A model generated the notes under the pieces. It worked only from the letters and a program-made list of their open reading frames with translations. It was not told the origin of the DNA and did no database searches. This document shows, one piece after another, positions 8,554-17,000 of a DNA stretch of 64,000 bases. Origin of the DNA: JAIVGV01 sp036389335 (GTDB taxonomy: Bacteria; Acidobacteriota; Blastocatellia; Pyrinomonadales; Pyrinomonadaceae); NCBI GenBank assembly GCA_036389335.1, contig DASVQC010000103.1, forward strand, positions 18,972 to 82,971. Reading direction: 5' to 3'. A program made the position numbers and the translations under genes. The number at the start of each line of letters is the position of its first letter. The first letter of the stretch is position 1.

Positions 8554-11500
8554 TTAGAAGCTCAGCCGGAGGCCGAGCTGAATCTGCCGGTTCGTCGCGA
8601 GGCGCGTGCTCTGGAACAGTCCGAAGGCCCCCGCGTTGTTCAGATCGACGTTGGGCGTGCTGAACTGCGGCGTGTTCGTCACGTTGAACATCTCGGCGCG
8701 GAACTGCGTGCGCAGCCTCTCCGTGGTGCCGAAGTTCTTCGAGATGCCGAGGTTGAGCGTCTTGAAGGCCGGCCCGCGCAGAGAGTTGCGCGCCTGATTG
8801 CCGGGGCGCACGTAAACGCCCTGCGAGGTGCGCGGCGGGTTGGCGAAGGCCGCGGGGTTGATGAAGCGGCCCGCGGGCACATTGGCGAACGGGTCGGAGA
8901 TGATGTCGGCGCGTATGTCGTCGCCGGGCTGCCCGCCCGTGGCGAAGACGTTGAAGACCTGCCCGCTTTGCAGGTTGAGGATGCCGTTCAGTTGCCAGCC
9001 GCCGAGCAGGAAGTCGAGCCCGCGCGCGATCTCCGAGCCGTAGTGTCGCCCGCGCCCGAAGGGCAGCTCGTAGATCGAGCTGAAGACGAACCGCTGCGGG
9101 ATGTCGAGCGAGGAGGTGCCGTACTCGCCCTCGATGTTGAAGACGTCCTGCGGGCGGCGGCAGTCGAACGCGCCGCACGAGTTGTCCTTCGTCTTCGACC
9201 AAGTGTAGGCGGCGGTGAATTGCAGGCCCCGCGAGAAGCGCCGCTCGGCCTGCACCTGAAGCGAGTCGTAGCGCGAGTGGCCGTTGTCGTCGCGCACGTT
9301 CACGTCGCCGAGGTTCGGGAAGAGGCGCGCGCCGGCGGGCGCGTTGAACCGCTGACGGTTGATGTTGTAGTAGGTGGCGAGGTGTCGCCCGCGCGTGCCG
9401 ACGTAGCCGACGTCGAGGACGAAGTTGTTGGTGAACTGGTGCTGCACCTGCGCGTTGAACTGGTGCACCTCGGAGGTCTTGTTGTCGGGCACCGTGGCGA
9501 AGACCGTCACGTTCTGCGGGTTGTTGAGGTTCACGCTCGACACGTCGCCGGTCGGCAGCGGCTGCGTGCAGAGGCGCGAGTCCTGCGTGTTGTTCGGGCA
9601 GCGGCCCGAGAGCGTGATGCGGAAGCCCTGATCGTAATCGAACTGCGAGAAGCCGCTGAACGGCGGGTTCTGCGCGAGCTGGTTGTCGATGCCGCCGCGG
9701 TCGATGAAGAAGAACATCCCGTAGCCAGCGCGGATGACCGTGCGCGCCTCGCCGGTCAGGTCGTAGGCGAAGCCGACGCGCGGGCCGAAGTTGTTCTTAT
9801 CAGTGTCGACGAGCGCGCGCGAGTTGCCGCCCGAGCCCGCGAGCAGGAGGCGTCCCGTGGCGAGGTCGAAGTTGGTCTGGCGGTTGTACTGCTCGACGGG
9901 GTTCGTGAAGAGATCGTAGCGCAGGCCGAGGTTGAGCGTCAGGCGGTGCGTGACGCGCCAGTCGTCCTGAGCGAAGGCCGCGTCCTCGTAGGTGCGCGTG
10001 CCGACCGTGCCGAAGGGCGGGCCGACCTGAAAGTTGTTGACGAAGCCGACGAGCAGGTCGGACTGCTCGAAGCCGGTCGAGGCCGGGTTGTCGCCGTTGC
10101 CGAAGAGGAAGAAGAAGCCCTTGCCGCGGTTCGGGCGGAAGAGGTTCACGTCGCGGCGGATGAAGGTGCCGCCGAAGCGCAGCGTGTGTTGGCCCGTCGC
10201 GTAGCTCACGTTGTCGGTCACCTGATAGGTGTTCTGCGGCACGAGGTAGGGGCCGAAGTCGCCCGAGTATTCGAGCTGGCCGTTGAAGCCGCCGATGAGC
10301 GCGCCGCCGCCGCGCAGCGGATCGGGGTTCGCGCCGGGGATGCCGAGGTCTGCCGCCAGCCGCACGTTCTGGAACGGCGGCACGAAGCCGAAGAAGACGC
10401 GGTGCGCGCCGACGCGCAGCTCGTTGACGACGCTCTGCCTGACGGTGCTCGTCAGGCCGAGCGCGAGGCCGCGCGTGCGCGTGAAGTTGTCGCCCGAGCC
10501 GAAGCCCGCGGGGAGCGTCGTCAGGCGCGAGGTCGTCGTCAGGATGTCGCGCCCGTAGCTGACGCGCCCGAAGAGCTGGTTGGACTGCGACAGGTTGGAG
10601 TCGATGCGGACGTCGAACGTGTTCTCGTCGAGCGTCTGGACGCGCGTGTTCTGGTAGTTCTGCAAGACGCCCGTGCCGTTGTTGGGCAGCGGGAAGGCGT
10701 TCAGGTAGCGCAGCCCGACGGGGTTGAGGCGGCTGCCCGGCAGCAGGTCGAGGCGGTTGCCGGGCACGGGCAGGCCCGTCAGCGGATCGCGCAACTGGAT
10801 GGGCGCGCTCAGGCCCGACGACGCCGGGTTGAGCAGCGCCGAGAAGTCGCCCTGCCGGAAGGCCAGCGTCGGCACGGTCGCCAGCTCGCGACCGAGCGGC
10901 AGGAACTGGCGCAGGCCCTGATAGTCGGCGAAGAAGAAGACCCTGTCCTTGCCGGAGTAGGTCGAGGGGCCGCCTTCGCCGAAGCGCGGCAGGTAGAGGG
11001 GGCCGCCGAAGGTGCCGCCGAACTGTCCGCGGCGGAACTCATTCTTCCGGGCGTCGAAGGTCGCGCGCGCGTCGAGGTTGTCGTTGCGGATGAAGGCGAA
11101 GGCGCTGCCGAAGAAGGCGTTGCGCCCCGAGCGGGTGACGGTGTTGATGACGCCGCCGCCCGCGCGACCGAACTCGGCGGGCGCGACGCTCGTCTGCACG
11201 CGGAACTCCTGCGTCGCCTCGGCCTGCGGGAAGATGCTGATGGTGTTGACGAGCGACTCGTTGTTGTCGAGGCCGTCGAGGAGGAAGTTGTTGGCCTGCG
11301 GGCGCAGCCCGTTGACGACGAGCACGGCGCCGCCGGTGTTGCCGCCGCGGAAGGTCTCGGCGTTGCCGCGCGCGCCCGAGGCGTCGCTGTCGGCGACGCC
11401 GCGGGTGACGCCGGGGGTGAGCGTCGCCAGTTCGAGCACGTTGCGCCCGTTGAGCGGCAGCTCGATGACTTGGCGCTCCCCGATGACCTCGCCGATGGAG

Positions 11501-11913
11501 GAGGTGGAGGCGTCCACGAGCGGGGCGCCAGCCGTCACGTCGATCACCTCGGAGGCGCCGCCCGGCTCCAGCGAGAAGTCTATGGTGGCCGCCTGCTGGA
11601 CTTGCAGCGTGACGTCCTGACGGACGGTCTTGAAGCCGCCCTGCGCCACCTCGATCCGGTACTGGCCGGGGGGCAGAGCGGGGACGGAATAGGCGCCGCC
11701 CTCGTCCGACTTCGTCGTCACCGCGCGGTTCGTACGCAGGTCGGTTACGGTCAGGGTCGCGCCGGGAAGCGCCGCGCCCGTCGGGTCGGTGACGTTGCCC
11801 ACCAAGCGGGCCGCGTCGGTTTGCGCGAAGGCGGAAGAGGCGAGCGCCACGAATAGCGCCGCGCAGAGCGAGAGGACGCGGGCGCGCGCGCTCCGCTTCC
11901 GGGGGTTCATCAT
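8554..11913 (-). CDS. TonB-dependent outer-membrane receptor, carboxypeptidase-regulatory type
   Basis: A 1119-residue outer-membrane protein. A signal peptide (to SSAFAQ) precedes a carboxypeptidase-regulatory-like Ig domain (about 30-115; the segment DPTGAALPGATLTVTD is typical). Next come a plug domain (about 130-250, ending near LDGLDNNES) and a large 22-strand barrel closing with the C-terminal LGLRLSF, an outer-membrane assembly signal ending in Phe. It is presumed to import oligosaccharides made by surface amylolysis, because four glucan genes follow on the same strand. MMNPRKRS at 11913 is taken as the start: an AGGAG box lies 8 nt upstream. The longer frame to 12012 lacks a signal peptide at its start. 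No SusD partner is encoded, as is usual for this acidobacterial receptor type. Confidence 0.92.
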   Translation of the reverse strand: MMNPRKRSARARVLSLCAALFVALASSAFAQTDAARLVGNVTDPTGAALPGATLTVTDLRTNRAVTTKSDEGGAYSVPALPPGQYRIEVAQGGFKTVRQDVTLQVQQAATIDFSLEPGGASEVIDVTAGAPLVDASTSSIGEVIGERQVIELPLNGRNVLELATLTPGVTRGVADSDASGARGNAETFRGGNTGGAVLVVNGLRPQANNFLLDGLDNNESLVNTISIFPQAEATQEFRVQTSVAPAEFGRAGGGVINTVTRSGRNAFFGSAFAFIRNDNLDARATFDARKNEFRRGQFGGTFGGPLYLPRFGEGGPSTYSGKDRVFFFADYQGLRQFLPLGRELATVPTLAFRQGDFSALLNPASSGLSAPIQLRDPLTGLPVPGNRLDLLPGSRLNPVGLRYLNAFPLPNNGTGVLQNYQNTRVQTLDENTFDVRIDSNLSQSNQLFGRVSYGRDILTTTSRLTTLPAGFGSGDNFTRTRGLALGLTSTVRQSVVNELRVGAHRVFFGFVPPFQNVRLAADLGIPGANPDPLRGGGALIGGFNGQLEYSGDFGPYLVPQNTYQVTDNVSYATGQHTLRFGGTFIRRDVNLFRPNRGKGFFFLFGNGDNPASTGFEQSDLLVGFVNNFQVGPPFGTVGTRTYEDAAFAQDDWRVTHRLTLNLGLRYDLFTNPVEQYNRQTNFDLATGRLLLAGSGGNSRALVDTDKNNFGPRVGFAYDLTGEARTVIRAGYGMFFFIDRGGIDNQLAQNPPFSGFSQFDYDQGFRITLSGRCPNNTQDSRLCTQPLPTGDVSSVNLNNPQNVTVFATVPDNKTSEVHQFNAQVQHQFTNNFVLDVGYVGTRGRHLATYYNINRQRFNAPAGARLFPNLGDVNVRDDNGHSRYDSLQVQAERRFSRGLQFTAAYTWSKTKDNSCGAFDCRRPQDVFNIEGEYGTSSLDIPQRFVFSSIYELPFGRGRHYGSEIARGLDFLLGGWQLNGILNLQSGQVFNVFATGGQPGDDIRADIISDPFANVPAGRFINPAAFANPPRTSQGVYVRPGNQARNSLRGPAFKTLNLGISKNFGTTERLRTQFRAEMFNVTNTPQFSTPNVDLNNAGAFGLFQSTRLATNRQIQLGLRLSF

Positions 11914-12252
11914 GATCGTGTCTCCTCTTGAACTTTCCCTGAGCCGGCGGTCGCCGCTCACAGGTTCTTCACGGCTGGATTCGATCGGACGGCTCGACCG
12001 GCCATGCCGCAATGCTTCATGCGAATAAAATTCGATCTAGTGCGGGCGGCAGTGTTAGCTCGCGGACGCTCCCGGCAGAGTCGGTAGTGAGTAACTGCCT
12101 TGAGCCGCAGACGTTAGCACAGACGGATTAGACGGCACAACAGTTTTACGCGCGTCGGGGAGCTAATTGGTACACGTAATTTGTCGGAAACTGGCACTTG
12201 TGACGATACCGATTTTCTCTACAATTTCCTCTCACTCGGGCGGAGGGGATCG

Positions 12253-12906
12253 GTGGAAAAAATCAATAAAAGAAGCAGCCCGGCGGCGGGCGCGGCGAAG
12301 CGTTTGCGAATCTATTTCCTATTGTGCGGCGTGATCGTCGCCCTGCAAGCCCACCAAGGTCTCGCGCAGACGAACCCGGAAGCAGCAAAGGCAAACTCGC
12401 CACGAGCCGTCAGGGAGCGCGACGGGCAGAACGATTTTGACTTTGAAATCGGCACTTGGAAGACCAACCTGAAGCGCATCCTGAACCCGTTAAGCGGCTC
12501 GACCGCTTGGGTCGAATACGAGGGGACGACCGTCGTCAGAAAAGTTTGGAACGGTCGCGCCAACTTGGTCGAACTGGTCGCCGACGGGCCCGCCGGGCAC
12601 TTTGAAGGTCTGAGCCTGCGCCTGTATAACCCGCAGTCCCGCCAGTGGAGTCTCAATTTTGCCAGCGTCAGGGGCGGCGTGATGACTACGCCGACAATCG
12701 GCGAGTTCAGGAACGGGCGCGGCGAGTTTTACAGTCAGGAGATGCTCGACGGGCGGGCCATCTTCGTTCGATTCGTCATCTCGGACATAACTCCGAACTC
12801 TTGCCGTTTTGAACAAGCGTTCTCGGACGACGGCGGCAAAACTTGGGAGGTAAATTGGATCGCGGTTGACACGCGCGTGAAGGATGAACCGGGGAAGGCT
12901 CGTTGA
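12253..12906 (+). CDS. Exported DUF1579-like lipocalin-fold protein
   Basis: A 217-residue protein of unknown function. The GTG at 12253 is favoured: GGAGGGG lies 4 nt upstream and the reading then opens with a signal peptide (hydrophobic IYFLLCGVIVALQ, cut near GLAQ). The TTG at 12181 would add 24 residues ahead of it. The mature part (FDFEIGTWKTNLKR, VEYEGTTVVRKVW, FSDDGGKTWEVNW) has the 'W.......G....G' rhythm of DUF1579 and related lipocalin-like proteins, which have no known reaction. It stands alone, divergent from the TonB receptor, and its codon use is less G/C-biased than that of its neighbours. Confidence 0.72.
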   Translation: MEKINKRSSPAAGAAKRLRIYFLLCGVIVALQAHQGLAQTNPEAAKANSPRAVRERDGQNDFDFEIGTWKTNLKRILNPLSGSTAWVEYEGTTVVRKVWNGRANLVELVADGPAGHFEGLSLRLYNPQSRQWSLNFASVRGGVMTTPTIGEFRNGRGEFYSQEMLDGRAIFVRFVISDITPNSCRFEQAFSDDGGKTWEVNWIAVDTRVKDEPGKAR

Positions 12907-13123
12907 GTTCTCCCGTGAGCCGGGTCATGACGAGTGCATCGAAGTCGTGATGACATCAAGCCGATGCTCGACCTCGGCGTGTGAACATACCTACCATTAC
13001 CCCCCCGGATCGACTATGATGCTACTCGCCAGAATCACCCAGTGCTCGGTCTGAAGCTCGCCCCACTCCCGTTCCGGCTGACGCACCCTTTCCACAACCT
13101 ATGGTCGAGCCGGAGGCTTCCTC

Positions 13124-13849
13124 ATGTCCTCGCCGAAAGCGCCTCACGCCCTGAGACTCCCATCCGAGAACCGTATCCTCGCCGCGCTCCCCAAAGACGA
13201 GTATAGCCGCCTGCTCCCCTCGCTCTCACACGTGCGGCTGCCGCAGGGCAGGGTGCTCTGGGACGTGGGCGACCCCGTGCGCCACGCCTTCTTCCCCTTG
13301 GGCGGCATGGTCTCGCTGCTCTCGGTCACGGGGGGCGGCTCCACGGTCGAGGTCGGCATGATCGGGAGCGAAGGGATTGCCGGCGTCTCGGCGCTCTTGA
13401 GGCTTCGGAACGCCCCGTACCGCGTCGTCGCGCAGCTCCCGACTCCGGCGCTGAAGGTCGGGATCGAGGCGCTCGCCCATGAGTTCTCCCGCGGCGGGCG
13501 GCTGCAAGACCTGCTCTTGCGCTACACGCACGCCCTGCTCACGCAGGTCTCACAGTCCGCCTCGTGCAACCGCTTCCACACGACCGAGGAGCGGCTGTGC
13601 CGCTGGCTGCTCATCAGCCGGGACCGCGCCGGCTCCGACGACCTCGACCTCACGCAGGGGTTCCTCGCCGAGATGGTCGGCTGCCCGCGCACGAGCGTGA
13701 CGGCGGTGGCCTCGCGCATCCGGCGGATGGGGCTCGTGCGCTATGGCCGCGGCAGGGTGCGCATCCTCGACCGCGCGGGGCTTGAGCGCTGCTCGTGCGA
13801 GTGCTACCGGGCGATCAGCGACGAGATCGAACGCTACCTCGCGGCGTAG
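13124..13849 (+). CDS. Crp/Fnr-family transcriptional regulator
   Basis: A 241-residue cytoplasmic DNA-binding regulator. The cyclic-nucleotide-binding-type beta-roll occupies about residues 15-130. The C-terminal Crp winged helix is at about 150-225, with the recognition region FLAEMVGCPRTSVTAVASR. There is no N-terminal Cys cluster for an FNR iron-sulfur centre. The CSCEC near residue 224 is C-terminal to the helix-turn-helix and could bind a metal or be incidental. The ATG has GGAGG 7 nt upstream. It is monocistronic. Target genes are unknown; the flanking DUF1579-like and RHS genes are the obvious candidates, but no operator could be identified. Confidence 0.88.
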   Translation: MSSPKAPHALRLPSENRILAALPKDEYSRLLPSLSHVRLPQGRVLWDVGDPVRHAFFPLGGMVSLLSVTGGGSTVEVGMIGSEGIAGVSALLRLRNAPYRVVAQLPTPALKVGIEALAHEFSRGGRLQDLLLRYTHALLTQVSQSASCNRFHTTEERLCRWLLISRDRAGSDDLDLTQGFLAEMVGCPRTSVTAVASRIRRMGLVRYGRGRVRILDRAGLERCSCECYRAISDEIERYLAA

Positions 13850-14076
13850 CACCCATCCCGCCGGAATAATTTCACCTTATGTCGAGTCCTCGACACACGG
13901 CCCCCCGCGCATCGTGTATCCTCCGCGAGTTTCGCCTGACCGCCTCGACATCGACGGGCAGACTCAAGCCTACTTCTCGCGCGGTGTCCCTACTCGGTTA
14001 CGTAGCCTTACCGCTCACGACGACTGAACGTCCCGCTTAGTCCGATTAGCTTTACACGTCTGGGAGTTACCTCGCC

Positions 14077-17000
14077 ATGAAGCCATCGCGCCGCCCTTCT
14101 CCGGTGACACGTGTCGCCCCCCTCTCCCTCACGACCGTGGGCCAGACCGGCAAGTTCGTATTTATTGCGCTGGCGTGGTGCGCCCTATTCTTCACGCCGC
14201 CGCGCGCCGCGGCGCAGGACGAGAGGAACCCGCAGAGTTCCGTCGGCAACCGCGCGCGCACCGACCTGCGCATCGATCCCGTCTCGCACGCACTCCAGTT
14301 CCAGATCCCGCTGGGCCAGTATTCGGGCCGGGCCGGAGCGGACACCCCTGTCGTGCTCAACTACTCGTCGAAGCTCTGGAACGTCAAGTACATGAGCACC
14401 ATCCGGTGCGTCGACGATCCGGGCTCGCTCTACCGCGCCGAGTACGCCAAGTCGTCCGCCTCGGGCTGGACTTCGACGCTCGATTGGTTCCTGTGGCCGC
14501 AAGACCTCTCGCTCGAAACCTACGATCCGCTGACCACGAGGGCGGCCAGCAAGGGCACGAACCTGCGCCGCATCGCGCGCATATACGTCACGCTGCCCGA
14601 CGGCTCGCGCCACGAACTGCGCAAGGACGACGACTTCCACGCCGCCGCCGAAGTGATCACCGGACTCTTCTATTCGGTGGACGGCTCGCGCCTCGTCTAC
14701 GACACGACGACACACACGCTCTACCTGCCCGACGGCTCGCGCTACGTCACCTCTTACGATCCGACGACGCAGACGCCGACGGTCGTGACCTCGACCGACC
14801 GCAACGGCAACCAGCTCGCCTACAACTATTCCACGGGTCAGTGGGCGGACACGCTCGGGCGTGCCTTCGGCCTGCCGCTGCCGACCTCGGGCGTCGGCGA
14901 CGCCGCCGGTCTCGTCGATCATGACACGACCTATTCGGTCCCCGGCGTCGGCGGAAGCCCGCTCACTTACACACTGCGCTGGCGTCACCTCTCGACGGCG
15001 GGCGTCATCAGCGAGCAGGAGACTGTGCAGACGCTGCGATACAAGGGCGACCACACGACCAACTGCCAGAACGGCACGGACAACTCCGGACTCTTCCACT
15101 CGGCTGACGGCAGCTACGACGGCATACTCAAGTCGAACCTCTTCGACCCGGTAGTGCTCTACCAGATCGCGCTCCCGAACGGGCAAGCCTACACCTTCAA
15201 GTACGACATCTACGGAGAGGTCTCGAAGGTCGTCTACCCGACCGGCGGCTACGAGCGCTTCGCCTACGGCGCGGCGCCGATGCTCAGCGCGCAGGACAGT
15301 CTGGGGCTCTACTCGCAGGCGAACCGCGGCGTGACCGACGCTTGGATCAGCCCGGACGGGACGGCGGCCAGCGAAGCGCACTGGTCGTACGAAGGCTTTA
15401 GCACTATCGCGCCCGACGGCACGCGCACCGACCGCTCGGTCTTCACTAACCAGTACGACTGGTCGGCCTACGGCTTCGAGGACCCGCGCCTCGGCATGAT
15501 CTACGACGAGCGCACCTACGCGCCGTCGGGGGCGGCGCTGCGGCGCAGGCTGACCGACTACGCGGTGGACGGGCAGGTGGTGCAGGCCGGTGGCTATAAC
15601 ATGTACAAGCAGCGCAACCCGCGCCCGGCGAAGGTGGTTGACATCCTGCTCGACACGGGCGGGAATGCCCTCGCCGCGACGACGACTTCCGATTACGACG
15701 CCGACCTGAACCAGACCGTCGTCAGGCGTTACGACTACGCGTCGGTCGCTCAGGCGACGGCGCAGTCGGGCGCGAGTTCGGCGATGCCCCTCGGCACGCT
15801 GGTGCGAACCGACGAGACCGTCTATCTAGTCAACGACCCGAGCGTGGCGCAGGGCACGCGCGACGGCTACCGCGCGCGCAACCTCATTGCGCTGCCCACC
15901 GTCTCGCGCTTACACCAAGGCGACGCGACGGGGCCGGTCGTCTCCGAGACGCGCGTGCGCTACGACGAGACGGGGCTTCAGGCGTACGGCGGGGCGCAGG
16001 GGTGGGGCGACCCGGGCGCGGGCGCGCGCGGCAACGCGACGACCGTCAGCCGCTGGCTCGACACCTCGAACACGTGGCTAGAGACGCGCGCGGAGTACGA
16101 CCAGTTCGGCAACGCGTGGAAGAGCACGGACGCGCGCGGCAAGGTCTCACAGGTCGAGTACTCGGCCTCCTACCAGTACGCCTACCCGACGCGCACGATA
16201 TCCGCCGCCCCGGACGCGAGCGGGCAGCGCGGCTCCGCCACCGCGCTCGAGTCCTTCACCGCCTACGACCTGAGCACCGGGCTCGTCACCTCCACGACCG
16301 ACGCCAACGGCCAGACGACCTCCTACCAGTACAACGATCCCCTGAACCGCCTGAAGCAAGTCACCCGGCCCGACGGCGGGCGCACCACTTACACCTACGT
16401 CGACGCACACCAGTGCGGCCCCTACGTCGAGTCGCGCACGCTGCTCGACGCGTCGGGGCGGGAGACCGACTCGTGGCAGTTCTTCGACGGGCTGGGGAGG
16501 CCGTACCTTTCGGAGACCTACGAGAATCAAGACGCGAATAACCCCTACATCAGGGTGGACACGCAGTACGACGCGCTCGGCAGGGCGTGGAGGGTCTCGA
16601 ACCCGTACCGCTCGGCTGGCTGCGGCGCTCCCACCAACCCTCCGGGCAGGTGGACGACGACCGCCTACGACGCGCTCAGCCGGGTGAAGACCGTGACGAC
16701 GCCCGACGGCGCGGCGGCCAATACTTCCTACAGCGGCAACCAAGTGACGGTGACGGATCAGGCGGGCAAAGTGAGGAGCAGTGTGTCCGACGCTCTGGGG
16801 AGGCTCGCCTCCGTGACCGAGGCGCCCGGCGTCACCGGCTACGGCTTCGTGACGAACTACGCCTACGACGCGATGGGGAACCTGCGGAGGGTGGATCAGG
16901 GCGGGCAGCTCCGCTTCTTCATGTACGACTCGCTCTCTCGGCTCATCCGCGCCAAAAACCCGGAGCAGACGGGCAGCATCGCGGCGGACGCGGACTTCCC

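Noticed and set aside
8191..11856. 1221-codon open frame on the plus strand opposite the TonB receptor
   Set aside because: Arises from extreme third-position G/C of the receptor gene. Its translation is Arg/Ala/Glu/Val repeats without domains or a ribosome site. The same applies to other long antisense frames such as 37141-39210 (+) and 43640-45373 (-).
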